NCBI GenBank assembly: GCA_036569045.1
Contig: DATCRI010000066.1
Coordinates: 1 to 57,506 of the forward strand
Length of the DNA: 57,506 nt
Source of the DNA: Chthoniobacterales bacterium
GTDB taxonomy: Bacteria > Verrucomicrobiota > Verrucomicrobiia > Chthoniobacterales > JAATET01
Direction: 5' to 3'
Both the position numbers and the translations under genes were made by a program. The notes below the pieces were generated by a model. That model was given only the letters and a program-made list of their open reading frames with translations. It was not told the origin of the DNA and ran no database searches. Of this stretch, positions 10,101 through 18,034 are shown piece by piece. Numbering within the stretch: position 1 is the first letter of the stretch; each line of letters opens with the position of its first letter.

Positions 10101-13100
10101 CTACCGCTTCAACAGCCTCAATGCCGCCAGCCAGGCCGGCGAACGGCTTGCGCGATTCGAGGTTGCCCCTGCGGATGTCGTCGGCGCTCGCGCCACCTAC
10201 GAAGTCTTCTCCGCGAACAGCTTCATGCGCCGCAAGGCTCGCGAAGTCGAAGCCGCCGTGCCGCGCCTGCCGCGCGACGCAGGCCACCTCGTGTTCCATG
10301 CTCAGGACAATCTCCGCCTGAACAGCACCGTGCGCTCGCTGGCGCAGAATGGCGGCCGCGGCGCCTCGATCGACATCAGCACCCCGCAGGACATTCTCGT
10401 TGTCGACCAGGCCCCCGCGAAGCGACCGGAAGATACGATCATCCTCACCTCCGGTCGTCTCTCGTCGCTCGGCGCGGAGAGCCTGCTGCTCGGCGGCGTC
10501 CGTTCCGAGCCCGGCGAAGACGGCACCGTCCTTACGGTCGCCACCGGCAACGTCACGCTCGAGAATTCGCGCATCGCGTTGCAGGGGCCTGAGGTCATCC
10601 TCGCCTCTCGCGAGTCCCTCACGCTCGCCCCGGGAGCGAAGGTCGCGCAATCGGGCATTCAGGTCGGGGAAGCCGAGCGCCTGCTCGTGGACGGTGACGG
10701 CCTGCTGCTGCGCGTCAGCAGCGACCCGGCTGCGGCCATCATGCGTTCGAATTTCACGCCGTCCGGCACGCCGGTCATGACGATTGCGAGCGGCGCATCC
10801 GTCTCGGGACGCAGCCTCATTCTCGATTCCAGTGCGGCCACGTCGCTCAGCCCCGGCGCCCGCCTGCAGGCCGATTACGTCACGCTCGACAGCGGCCAGA
10901 TCACGCTTCGCCTCGACGAATTCGGCGTCGGTCCTTCGACCAACGGCCTCGTCCTCGCGGGAACGGCGCTGCGCGATTTGCAGGGCGTCGAAGGCCTCAA
11001 GCTGCTCAGCTACTCGTCGATCGACATCGTTGGCTCCGGTCGTTTCTCGATCGACGGCACCCTCGAGCTTCACGCCGGCGAGATTCGCGGATTCGACCAG
11101 GCCGGCGGGCGCGCGGCCTTCTCGGCGGGCAGCATCATCCTCGACAATGCCGGCGGCGCGACCAGTCCGGGTGCCGACACCGAAACCTCGGGCCGGCTCA
11201 CGTTCTCCGCGGACACGATCAGGATCGGCCGCGGTCGCCTTGCGATCGACAACTACGATTCCGTCACCCTCGAGGCTGCCTCGAGCCTGCGATTCATCGG
11301 CGATTCCCGGCTCCGCGTGCAGGGCGACCTGCTCGCACTCACACCGCTCGTCACCGGCGACAGCGCGACGACGAGTTCCGTGCGCGCGGGCGGCGAGTTG
11401 CGCGTGCTCTCCAACGCGCTGGCGGACGAATCCAGCATGAAGCCGGGCATCGGCGCGAGCCTCTCGCTCCAGGGCTCCGGCGTCACGGTGACGGGCGACA
11501 TCCTGCTGCCGAGTGGCGGCATCACCCTGCGCGCCACCGAGGGCGATGTGAACGTGGGAGGTCGCCTCGACGTCGGCGGCGCGGAGATTGCGACGTTCGA
11601 TCGCGTCACCTACACGAGCGCTGGCCAGATCACGCTCGACGCCCTCGCCGGCGACGTGAAGGTCGCTTCGACCGCCACGCTCGCGCTCGCCGCGCAGCGC
11701 CGGGCTGGCGACGCGGGCACGCTCGCGATTCGCGTCCCGCAGGGCGACGTCGCGCTCGACGGCACCCTTCTCGGCACGGGAGGCCATCGCGGCGCGAGCG
11801 GCAGCTTCCTGCTCGATGTCCAGAAAGCCGGCGGTCTGGCCGCGCTGAACACCCGGCTCGACGATGCCGGCTTCTTCGAGCGCCGCTCGTTCCGCGTGCG
11901 CGAGGGCGATGTCGATCTCGGCGGCGAAATCCGCGCACACCGCTTCGATCTGTCGGCCGACTCCGGCTCGATCACGGTCAACGGTCGCATCGATGCTTCC
12001 GGCGACACGGGCGGTCTCATTCGCCTGCAGGCCTACGGCGATCTCGTGCTGGGCTCCAATGCGGAGCTCACTGTCGCGGGCGTGAATTTCGACTCGGCGG
12101 GCAAGGGCGGCTCGATCCTCCTCGAGGCCGGTGCCCAGAAGGACGGTGCGGCCGGTCCGGGCATTCTCCAGATTCGCGAAGGCTCCGATCTCGATCTCTC
12201 GGTCGCCGCCGCCAATGCGAGCAGCGAGAGTGTCGGCCAGTTCCAGGGCCTGCTGCATCTGCGCGCGCCCCGCACGGCCTCGAACGACGATGTGCAGATC
12301 GCCCCGATCGCCGGCACGATCCACGGCGCGTCGCACATCCTCGTGGAAGGCTACAAGCTCTACGACCTGAACGACTCGCTCGTGGCGAACTCTCCCGGCA
12401 CGATCACCGATGCCGTCACCGGCGTGCGCAAGAAGATCAAGGACGATGCCATTGCCTTCCTCGGCGATGCCGGGGTCGCCTCCGCCGGCTACGACGCGAT
12501 GCTCGCCCGCATCCTCGAAGACAGGCCCGGTCTCGATTCCATCCTGAGCATCCGCCCGGGTGTGGAGATCATCAACCGCCGCGGCAATCTTACGCTCGGC
12601 TCGCAGGGCTCCGCGGCGTCGAACGACTGGAATCTCGCGTCCTATCGCTTCGGTCCGAAGAGCGTGCCCGGCGTCCTCACGCTGCGCGCCTCCGGCGACA
12701 TCGTGATGTTCAACGCCATCCAGGACGGCTTTGCCATCGACGACACCCGTCCGGCGCTCTCGTTCCTCGCGCCGTTGCTCGACTCGAACCCCGCGCTGCC
12801 CGCGAATTCCCAATCGTGGTCGATCCGTCTCACCGCCGGCGGTGACCTCACCGCGGCGGACTTCGCGCAGGTGCTCCCCATCTCGAGCCTCGGCAAGAAC
12901 CTCGGATCCCTGCGTCTCGGCAAGAACGCCCCCGACGGCGGCGTCTCGAATCCCTCGGGCAACTTCGCCGTCACGCTCAGCGCGATTCTCGGCGTCACCA
13001 CGCAGTCGGCAAATCCTGCCTCCATCAGCAATTTCGTCGCCCAGAATGCGCAGTCCCGCTACCAGGTCATCCGCACCGGCAGTGGCGACATCGAGATCGC

Positions 13101-15999
13101 CGCCGGTCGCGACGTGCAGCTCCTCAACCAGTTCGCGACGATCTACACCGCCGGCACGCTGGTCGACGACCCCACCCTCGGCGGCAGGTTCCAGCTCCCG
13201 CAGCTCGGTTTCAGCTCCTCGGGATCGGGCCTGGGCGAAGTCGTCCTCACGCCTCCGTATCCCGTCCAATACTCGCTCGGCGGCGGCAATGTCTCGATCA
13301 CGGCAGGCGGCGACATCGCGCACTTCCTCCGCACATCGGCCGGCGTGATTACCGACGACTCCTCGCGCCAGCTCCCGATGAACTGGCTGTATCGCCGCGG
13401 CTACGTCGATCTGTCGACGGGCGAATTCGGCGCGTCGTCGAAGGGCGAGATCGCCTCGACGACCTGGTGGATCGACTTCTCGAACTTCTTCGAAGGCATC
13501 GGCGCGCTTGGCGGCGGCAACGTGAGCCTGCTCGCTGGCCGCGACGTCCGCAACGTCGATGCCGTGGCCCCGACGAATGCCCGCATGCCCATGGGATCAC
13601 CGGACGAATCCCATCTCGTCGAGCTCGGCGGCGGCGACATCCTCGTGGACGCCGGCCGCGAGATCAACGGGGGCGTCTTCTATGTCGAACGCGGCGAAGG
13701 CACGCTCATCGCCGGAGATTCCATCACGACGAACGCCACGCGTTCGCCCTCGCAGACGATCCTCACGAACTCCGAACCGCTGCCCGAGCAGACGTGGCTG
13801 CCGACCACGCTGTTCCTCGGCAAGGGCAGCTTCGACATCTCGGCCCGCGGCGACATCCTGCTCGGTCCCGTGGCGAATCCGTTCCTGCTGCCGCAGGGCA
13901 TCAACAACGCGCCCCGCTACAAGACCTGGTTCTCGACCTACGCGCCGTCCGATTCCGTCGACGTCCTCTCGCTCGGCGGAGCGATCAGCCTTCGCACGGA
14001 ATCTGTCATCCAGGGCGGTGGCGCCGAGCCTCTGCTCTACCAGTGGCTGAATCGCGTGCTCCGGTTCAATACCGACAACCCCTCGAACTCTCAGCCGTGG
14101 CTGCGGCTTGTCGAGACCGACGTCACCTCGTTCCAGGGCGTCGCCGCCCTCATGCCCGGCGCGCTGCGGCTCGCCGCGCCGTCCGGCGATGTGAACCTCG
14201 TCGGCAACATCACGCTCTCGCCCGCCTCCAAGGGCACGCTCGACATCGTGGCCGGTGGCTCGATCAACGGCCTCCAGCCGAACGGCGTGAACTCGCTCGG
14301 CCTCACCACGTGGTATTCGTCGCAGATCAACGTCTCCGACGCCTCGCCGAGCTCCGTTCCCGGTCCGGCCCGGCCGTTCGCCTACCAGACGCTCGTCGCG
14401 AACGAGACCACCGCCCGCCGCAGCGGCACGGACTTCCTGAACTTCGTCGACATCCTGTTTGAGGAAAGCGGCGCGGTGAATGCCGTGCTCGCAACCAAGC
14501 AGGCCCTGCACAGCCCCGGCCTGCATGCGGAGGACGAGGAACCGTTGCGTCTCTACGCCGCGGAGGGCGACATCTCCGGTCTCACGCTCTTCTCGCCAAA
14601 GCGCGCCCGCATCATCGCGAAGCGCGACATCAGCGACATCTCGTTCTACATCCAGAATCTCGCAGCGACGGATACCACGACGATCGCCGCTGGCCGCAAC
14701 ATCACCGCCTACAACGCGAACTCCCCGCTGCGTTCCGCGGCCTTTGCGACCGGAAACATCATCGCCGGCAGCATCGAGGATCAGGTCCCGCAGGCGGGCG
14801 ACATCCAGGTGAGCGGTCCCGGCACGCTCGAAGTGCTCGCCGGCCGCAATCTCGATCTCGGCACTGGCGCGAGCAACGACGACGGCACCGCCACCGGCAT
14901 CACCACGATCGGCAACCGCCGCAACCCCTACCTGCCCTTCGACGGCGCGAGCGTCGAGATCGCCGCCGGCATCGGCAAGGCGACCAGCCTGCTCGACTCC
15001 GCCCTCGATTTCGCGGGATTCCTCGACGCCTATGCCGACGACGAACGTTTCGCGGCCATTGTAGCCGAGATGACCGCTGCTTCGGACACGCCGGCGGCAA
15101 CGCTGGAAGACCTCACGCCCGAGGAGCAAAGTCGCGCGGCCATCAAGTTCCTCTTCCGCGTGCTCAGCGACACCGCCCGCGATCGCGCGGATGCCGCCAG
15201 CCCGAACTACCTGCGCAGCTCCGCCTACGATCCCGGCTACGAGGCGATCGCGACGCTCTTCAACGCTCGCAAATGGCGCGGTGACGTGTTCGCGCAAGGC
15301 CGCGACATTCGCACGCGCAACGGTGGCGACATCTCCATCCTCGTCCCCGGCGGCAACCTCCGTCTGGCCGACGTCGTGATCGGCAATCCCGAGATTCCGC
15401 CCGGCATCATTACCGAGACCGGTGGCGACATCGACATTCTCACCGACCAGGACGTGAGCCTCGGCGTCGGCCGTATTTTCACGCTTCGCGGCGGCGACAT
15501 GGTGATCTGGTCGTCCACCGGCGACATCGCGGCCGGCGCGGCCTCCCGCACCGTGGCCAGCGCGCCCCCGGCCCGCGTGATCCTCGATCCGCAAAGCGCC
15601 GCCCTCGAGACCGATCTCGCCGGCCTCTCCACGGGTGGCGGCATCGGCGCCCTCGCGACGGTGGCGGGGGTGGCGCCGTCGAACATCGACCTCATTGCGC
15701 CGGTCGGCACCGTCGACGCGGGGGACGCGGGCATCCGCGCGTCGGGCAACATCACGATCGCCGCCGATACGGTCCTCAATGCGAGCAACATTGCGGCCGC
15801 CGGCACGGTCTCGGGTCCGCCTTCCGCGCCGACCGTCGCTGCTCCGAACATCGCCGGACTGACTTCGGCCTCGAACACCGCCGGCGCGGCCAATGCCGCG
15901 GCGAACAGCGTGGCGAATCAGGCGCGCAACCCGGCGCAGAGCGAGGAAGCCCCGTCCGACTTCACGGTCGAGGTGCTCGGCTACGGCGGCGAAGGCTGA
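4165..15999 (+). CDS. Giant filamentous-haemagglutinin-like exoprotein (TPS N-terminal domain, DUF3739-type C-terminus), 3944 aa
   Basis: Start chosen at the ATG at 4165, which begins a proper signal peptide (MFRVICSAVAVAFAVAMTAF); an in-frame ATG at 4078 would put 29 non-signal residues in front. A two-partner-secretion (TPS) domain occupies about residues 130-400, with the hallmark block QVYVINQNGIIFGGASQVN near residue 215. The rest is a huge repetitive beta-helix-type sequence built of short Gly/Asp/Ser-rich units (GGxITxxA, GDVxLxG). The last ~300 residues (GDVFAQGRDIRTRNGGDISI, then DFTVEVLGYGGEG) resemble the DUF3739 C-terminus of long proteobacterial FHA-family proteins. Expected role: surface or secreted adhesin/matrix filament. 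No TpsB (FhaC-type) gene is nearby, so the export partner is unknown; the adjacent porin is a candidate. Functions such as adhesion are inferred from the family only. Confidence 0.9.
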   Translation: MFRVICSAVAVAFAVAMTAFAGDILRGGGALNKSSARTANSGASAGADAAATARTNARDRLARTNAALDAMKAMQKAARQAASATRSGGGLKDPAHPGRTLPAVRDGLGRNGLQVANGVPKNLAKPRKGEDPGLWIGADLPTESRSGGKVNVTIVQQQQQALLNWRKFDIGEKTTLTFDQSKGGRDTSKWIAFNKVNDPSGRPSQILGSIKADGQVYVINQNGIIFGGASQVNTRALTASALPINDNLIASGVLDNPSGEFLFNYQRTENLLSTLSATTPSATFANVLSPDTAPQVQVSVRENARVTDITLVPGEDYTLSVDKQRRTTITLTDAGIAKAFPIGANTSTERLVATFGALTGDVEVRRGAVITSPTSADNVGGRVILAGANVQNRGTIESPDGQTILAAGLQVGFQAHSGDDPSLRGLDTYIGAVIDPTATARRSAGRARNTGLVDAPRGNITMAGSRVRQDGFLESSTSVELNGRIDLLANYDTIGNPVFEEGSATAKGTLFIPRSTGTVSLGRKSVMRILPEYDSDATRIGTTLALASHVEIQGGAIHFGRDTILQAPNAEVVVKAGEWLYTEPVNAAASPQSQFVYTNGQIYVDRNALVDVSGTADAFAPLSENILTLGLRGAEFADSPLQRDGPFRQSDANQVEVTVDIRKSGSYNGRDWVGTPLADVTGFANLIERNVGELTKDGGSVTLNAGNSVVLQRGSTIDVSGGYLNYEGGFVETTRVTAGSQIIDIADATPDLVYDGVYGTGFTKSHPKWGITETYGNPFTFSNRHYESAYVSGGAGGSISIKAPTMAVDGNLRGQTVAGPRQLRDSSGHTDLPEASKLRFEFSGEQLIDVAGTILPQIASPRPPKVIFDPNVSLPEQSEFALDDARKPLPLDRARRKEVVFSSDLVNHDGFGSLTVVNPEGAIVVNEGVTMETTPGGVIDFEGARIDIRGDLVAPGGDLSFTAYQVSPYEFDRLQKYATPETGPEYQLTQLFPGLKESAGRFFLRSGARLDTAGLVVDQRFTTEDPFSLPLQRNGGRVTIAAFEAALAPGSVVDVSGGIEVSPQAKVAYGDAGSITILAGRDPGKRGEAIGSYKTGTEPIAGGKLTLGGELRGYSGAAGGSLAVQAMRVRVASEADNSSRTFDVTPDFFNRGGFTSFSLTGIGSAIQRPDPFAGDARLPAEVALRDIPENRFAPGLTIESDLWLKPRVTSWLARPVGADGLTIEDTILSEGERAPVSLAFQAKGSGSYLNVKRFVRGDLEMGEGSLLQVGPAGSVTLAGDTVSVLGSVDAPGGSITVKGGSRWPKVVQGEVVNEAARATVYIGAESRLNAAGTILPTPDPFGHRKGSVLSGGTIAVSGNVIAEPGSLMDVSGTSGVLDLEPGEVDFAAQVVPVTSGLTTPLFSRMTVPTLLESDAGSITLEGSEMLFVESRLLGNAGGPTAQGGTLAVSSGRFYAPNEETLPTDINLTVRQSGGMLPDLVPQPEPKGEDGVRPPAKENAPLVADVRGIGSRVLRPDGTPVAARGYFEADRFTEGGFDTLELGGNVRFSGDVTIAARQALTVATGGILVADGDVKLKAPYVALGRPFTGPLRPEDPRITDPFEANRPFYFGLRRGHGSLTVQASLIDIGNLAVRGVHRTDLLAPNGDIRGQGEFAVPGKLNIVAGQVYPVSGATFTIEAFDYRLAPLPQDQEKPFTRSQLRLHRGSITITGSGDRPLPLSAGGTLNLYASEIIQGGVLRAPLGSINLGWDGTGDAPTSNIVGSNTSAQGKPTASDVPIARRLFLTPGSETSVSAVDAHTGGITIPYGIVTNSDSWIDPRGIDISVSGGPSKSVRLSARRLNAGGGATIDISGGGDLLAYRWVPGIGGSRDILASDSSFAVVPSYRSNFMPYAPFNQTDAAQGTFDPTFGQGDTPMTGYANSRLSVGDRVHLGASAGLPEGDYTLLPARYALLPGAFLVTPQSGAAIGSIAMPDGSSLVSGYRFNSLNAASQAGERLARFEVAPADVVGARATYEVFSANSFMRRKAREVEAAVPRLPRDAGHLVFHAQDNLRLNSTVRSLAQNGGRGASIDISTPQDILVVDQAPAKRPEDTIILTSGRLSSLGAESLLLGGVRSEPGEDGTVLTVATGNVTLENSRIALQGPEVILASRESLTLAPGAKVAQSGIQVGEAERLLVDGDGLLLRVSSDPAAAIMRSNFTPSGTPVMTIASGASVSGRSLILDSSAATSLSPGARLQADYVTLDSGQITLRLDEFGVGPSTNGLVLAGTALRDLQGVEGLKLLSYSSIDIVGSGRFSIDGTLELHAGEIRGFDQAGGRAAFSAGSIILDNAGGATSPGADTETSGRLTFSADTIRIGRGRLAIDNYDSVTLEAASSLRFIGDSRLRVQGDLLALTPLVTGDSATTSSVRAGGELRVLSNALADESSMKPGIGASLSLQGSGVTVTGDILLPSGGITLRATEGDVNVGGRLDVGGAEIATFDRVTYTSAGQITLDALAGDVKVASTATLALAAQRRAGDAGTLAIRVPQGDVALDGTLLGTGGHRGASGSFLLDVQKAGGLAALNTRLDDAGFFERRSFRVREGDVDLGGEIRAHRFDLSADSGSITVNGRIDASGDTGGLIRLQAYGDLVLGSNAELTVAGVNFDSAGKGGSILLEAGAQKDGAAGPGILQIREGSDLDLSVAAANASSESVGQFQGLLHLRAPRTASNDDVQIAPIAGTIHGASHILVEGYKLYDLNDSLVANSPGTITDAVTGVRKKIKDDAIAFLGDAGVASAGYDAMLARILEDRPGLDSILSIRPGVEIINRRGNLTLGSQGSAASNDWNLASYRFGPKSVPGVLTLRASGDIVMFNAIQDGFAIDDTRPALSFLAPLLDSNPALPANSQSWSIRLTAGGDLTAADFAQVLPISSLGKNLGSLRLGKNAPDGGVSNPSGNFAVTLSAILGVTTQSANPASISNFVAQNAQSRYQVIRTGSGDIEIAAGRDVQLLNQFATIYTAGTLVDDPTLGGRFQLPQLGFSSSGSGLGEVVLTPPYPVQYSLGGGNVSITAGGDIAHFLRTSAGVITDDSSRQLPMNWLYRRGYVDLSTGEFGASSKGEIASTTWWIDFSNFFEGIGALGGGNVSLLAGRDVRNVDAVAPTNARMPMGSPDESHLVELGGGDILVDAGREINGGVFYVERGEGTLIAGDSITTNATRSPSQTILTNSEPLPEQTWLPTTLFLGKGSFDISARGDILLGPVANPFLLPQGINNAPRYKTWFSTYAPSDSVDVLSLGGAISLRTESVIQGGGAEPLLYQWLNRVLRFNTDNPSNSQPWLRLVETDVTSFQGVAALMPGALRLAAPSGDVNLVGNITLSPASKGTLDIVAGGSINGLQPNGVNSLGLTTWYSSQINVSDASPSSVPGPARPFAYQTLVANETTARRSGTDFLNFVDILFEESGAVNAVLATKQALHSPGLHAEDEEPLRLYAAEGDISGLTLFSPKRARIIAKRDISDISFYIQNLAATDTTTIAAGRNITAYNANSPLRSAAFATGNIIAGSIEDQVPQAGDIQVSGPGTLEVLAGRNLDLGTGASNDDGTATGITTIGNRRNPYLPFDGASVEIAAGIGKATSLLDSALDFAGFLDAYADDERFAAIVAEMTAASDTPAATLEDLTPEEQSRAAIKFLFRVLSDTARDRADAASPNYLRSSAYDPGYEAIATLFNARKWRGDVFAQGRDIRTRNGGDISILVPGGNLRLADVVIGNPEIPPGIITETGGDIDILTDQDVSLGVGRIFTLRGGDMVIWSSTGDIAAGAASRTVASAPPARVILDPQSAALETDLAGLSTGGGIGALATVAGVAPSNIDLIAPVGTVDAGDAGIRASGNITIAADTVLNASNIAAAGTVSGPPSAPTVAAPNIAGLTSASNTAGAANAAANSVANQARNPAQSEEAPSDFTVEVLGYGGEG

Positions 16000-16020
16000 T
16001 TGCCCGGACCGCAGGAAAAG

Positions 16021-16039
16021 GCCCCGCGTCGTGCGGGGC
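16021..16039 (-). terminator. Rho-independent terminator for the minus-strand gene at 16059-16625
   Basis: Stem GCCCCGC/GCGGGGC with a 5-base loop. Read on the minus strand the hairpin lies about 20 bases after the stop of the secreted-protein gene and is followed by CCTTTTCC, a short U-run. On the plus strand it lies 21 bases after the exoprotein stop but has no U-run, so it may serve both converging transcripts, better for the minus strand. Confidence 0.6.
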
Positions 16040-16058
16040 GAAAGGAGGGAGCCGGCCC

Positions 16059-16625
16059 CTAGCGGGGAATCCGGCCCGAATACTGGTAGGAGTAGGCGGG
16101 AACGACGCTTTCGCCCGGGAAGATCTGGTAGCGCAGCGTGAAGCGGCCGCGCTTGCCGGAGGTGAGGGTGCCGGTGGCGCGGCCGGTGAGGTCGCCGAGC
16201 CTGTAGGCGCCGCTGAACGTGATGCGCCGGAGCGTCGCGGTGTAAAGGCCTTCGAAGCGCTTTTCGTCGAGAATGCCCGGGGCGAGGTATTTTCCGTGCA
16301 CGACGCCGCCGGCGTTGAAGAAAAATGTGTTGCCGATCTCGATCTCGCGTTTGCCCCCCTTGATGGTCGCCTTGATGACGAGGCGGGCGGCGGTGCGGTG
16401 ACTGGTCGAAATGCGGGCCCGCGAGGTGCCGAGGTGCTGCTCCCCGGAGTCGAGGGTGACCTCCGATCCACCCTGGAAGCGGCCCCGGAACTTGGACAGA
16501 TCCACGGTGTTGGGAATGGGCGTCGGCTCCGGGGTCGGCGTGGGTGTCGGGTCCGCGGCGCGCACGTTCGCCAGCCCCGCGAGGGCAAGGAGGACTGTGC
16601 ACGAGAGACGACCGGACCAGGGCAT
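16059..16625 (-). CDS. Small secreted protein with Thr-Pro linker, unknown function, 188 aa
   Basis: A signal peptide ends near AADP and is followed by a TPTPTPEPTPIP linker. The remainder is a ~150-residue beta-rich domain with alternating hydrophobic and charged residues and repeated Lys/Arg-Gly turns (GGKREIEIGNTFFF, ATLRRITFSGAYRL). It ends in an aromatic-rich strand (YSYQYSGRIPR). No catalytic motif is recognisable. It is the last gene of a minus-strand run, 50 bases downstream of the sulfatase, and has its own terminator hairpin. The linker-plus-beta-domain arrangement fits a periplasmic or exported protein. Similar TPTP-linked secreted proteins are frequent in Verrucomicrobia, but I do not recognise this one. 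Confidence 0.72.
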   Translation of the reverse strand: MPWSGRLSCTVLLALAGLANVRAADPTPTPTPEPTPIPNTVDLSKFRGRFQGGSEVTLDSGEQHLGTSRARISTSHRTAARLVIKATIKGGKREIEIGNTFFFNAGGVVHGKYLAPGILDEKRFEGLYTATLRRITFSGAYRLGDLTGRATGTLTSGKRGRFTLRYQIFPGESVVPAYSYQYSGRIPR

Positions 16626-16675
16626 GAGTTGTGAACGCTAGCGCCCGGGTGACCCGTCGCAAGGCGGACAATGTG

Positions 16676-18025
16676 TCAATTCCGTGACGTTGCGGAAAGG
16701 TCGGCCCCGCCGCGCCGGGTGGCGATGAACGCCATGAGGTCGTCGCGCATTTCCATGCCGCGCGCGAAATAGTTGTCGTCGGCGATGCGGTTCGTCGTTT
16801 CGCCGGGATCGCTGGCGAGATCGAAGAGCACGTCGGGGCCTTTTTCGCCGAAGGTCAGGTATTTCAGATTCCCCCGCTTGAGCATGAATTCGTCGAGGTC
16901 GAGCTGGCAGAAGGTGTCGTTGAGCCAGCCTTCCCGGCGGCCTTCGAGCAGCGGCACGAGACTGCGGGCGTCGAGATCGTCGGGCGTGTCGAGGCCGGCC
17001 ACCGCGCAGAGCGTGGGGAAGAGGTCGATCGTGCTGACGTTTTCCCGGCGGCGGGCGGCGGGCCAGAGATCCGGCGCGCGGAGGAAGAGCGGCACGCGGG
17101 CGCTGCCTTCGTAGAAGCGGCGTTTCTCCCACAGCGCGTGCTCGCCGAGCATGTCGCCGTGGTCGGACAGGCCGACGATGAGCCAGTCGTCGAGGTTCTG
17201 GCCGTGGCTCTCGAGCGCGGCGAGCACGCGGCCGAATTCCTGGTCCGTTTTCTCGACGAGCGCGTAGTAGGCGGCGGTGGCGTTGCGGACCTGCGCGGGC
17301 GTGACCTGCTCGCCGCAGGGCAGCGCGTTGCGGCCGAGGACGGGGTGCCACGGCGCCTCTTCGCGCAGGCGGGGACGCACGATGTCGTGGTAATGGGCGA
17401 AGAGATCGGCGTCGGCGAGCAGCGGAAAATGCGGTTGCTGGAGGCTGACCATGAGCAGCAGCGGCGGGATGTCCGCCGTGCGGCGATACATGCCCTCGAA
17501 GTGCATGCGAAGGAAGTCGATCGCGCCGTCGACGGTGTGGCGGTCGTGCAGCGAGAGCGGGGACGTGCCAGGGCCGGCGATCTCGAGTTCCTCGACGCCG
17601 CGCCACTTCAGCCGGCCGATCTGCTCCCGGCCCTCGGCGCCGAAGGTATTCGGCCATTGCACGGCCGTCTCGGCCCCGATGCGCTGGAGCCATCCCTGCA
17701 TCTGGTCTGGCCCGCGGTGATGCAGCTTGCCGCAGGCGACGGTGAGGTAACCCGCCTCGGAAAACGTGCGGGCGAAGGTGCGCGCGCCGGGCGGGAGGTC
17801 CTCGCCGAAGCGCTCGCAGCCGGTGTGAAGCGGGTATTTGCCGGTGGCGATGCATTGCCGCGCGGGCACGCACACCGGCGACGGCGTGTAGGCGTTGTCG
17901 AAGACGACGGCGCCGCGGGCGAGGCGGTCGAGCGTGGGCGTGCGGGCGATGGGATTGCCCATGAAGCCCGGCAGGTCGAAGCGGAGCTCGTCCGCCATGA
18001 GGAGGAGGATATTCCGCGGCGACAT
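16676..18025 (-). CDS. Type I sulfatase (alkaline phosphatase superfamily), no signal peptide, 449 aa
   Basis: The N-terminal block ILLLMADELRFD carries the metal-binding Asp (residue 12). The sulfatase signature CVPARQCIATG puts the formylglycine-precursor cysteine at residue 52 (C-x-P-x-R). The second metal-site block LSDHGDMLGEH is also present. Length and order are typical of type I arylsulfatase-like enzymes acting on sulfated sugars or aryl sulfates. Unlike most polysaccharide sulfatases of this phylum it has no signal peptide: the conserved beta strand begins at residue 5. It starts 9 bases after the DUF2126 gene stop and reads as the last gene of the ATP-grasp/transglutaminase operon. 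No formylglycine-generating enzyme is in view. Phosphonate hydrolase-like substrates are possible. Confidence 0.88.
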   Translation of the reverse strand: MSPRNILLLMADELRFDLPGFMGNPIARTPTLDRLARGAVVFDNAYTPSPVCVPARQCIATGKYPLHTGCERFGEDLPPGARTFARTFSEAGYLTVACGKLHHRGPDQMQGWLQRIGAETAVQWPNTFGAEGREQIGRLKWRGVEELEIAGPGTSPLSLHDRHTVDGAIDFLRMHFEGMYRRTADIPPLLLMVSLQQPHFPLLADADLFAHYHDIVRPRLREEAPWHPVLGRNALPCGEQVTPAQVRNATAAYYALVEKTDQEFGRVLAALESHGQNLDDWLIVGLSDHGDMLGEHALWEKRRFYEGSARVPLFLRAPDLWPAARRRENVSTIDLFPTLCAVAGLDTPDDLDARSLVPLLEGRREGWLNDTFCQLDLDEFMLKRGNLKYLTFGEKGPDVLFDLASDPGETTNRIADDNYFARGMEMRDDLMAFIATRRGGADLSATSRN

Positions 18026-18034
18026 GACGGACGA

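Noticed and set aside
9928-13323. 1131-residue minus-strand open frame inside the exoprotein gene
   Set aside because: Same reason: repetitive GC-rich coding on the other strand removes stop codons; no protein-like features.
13597-16671. 1024-residue minus-strand open frame across the exoprotein 3' end
   Set aside because: Runs through both the exoprotein gene and the real small secreted-protein gene in another frame; not protein-like.
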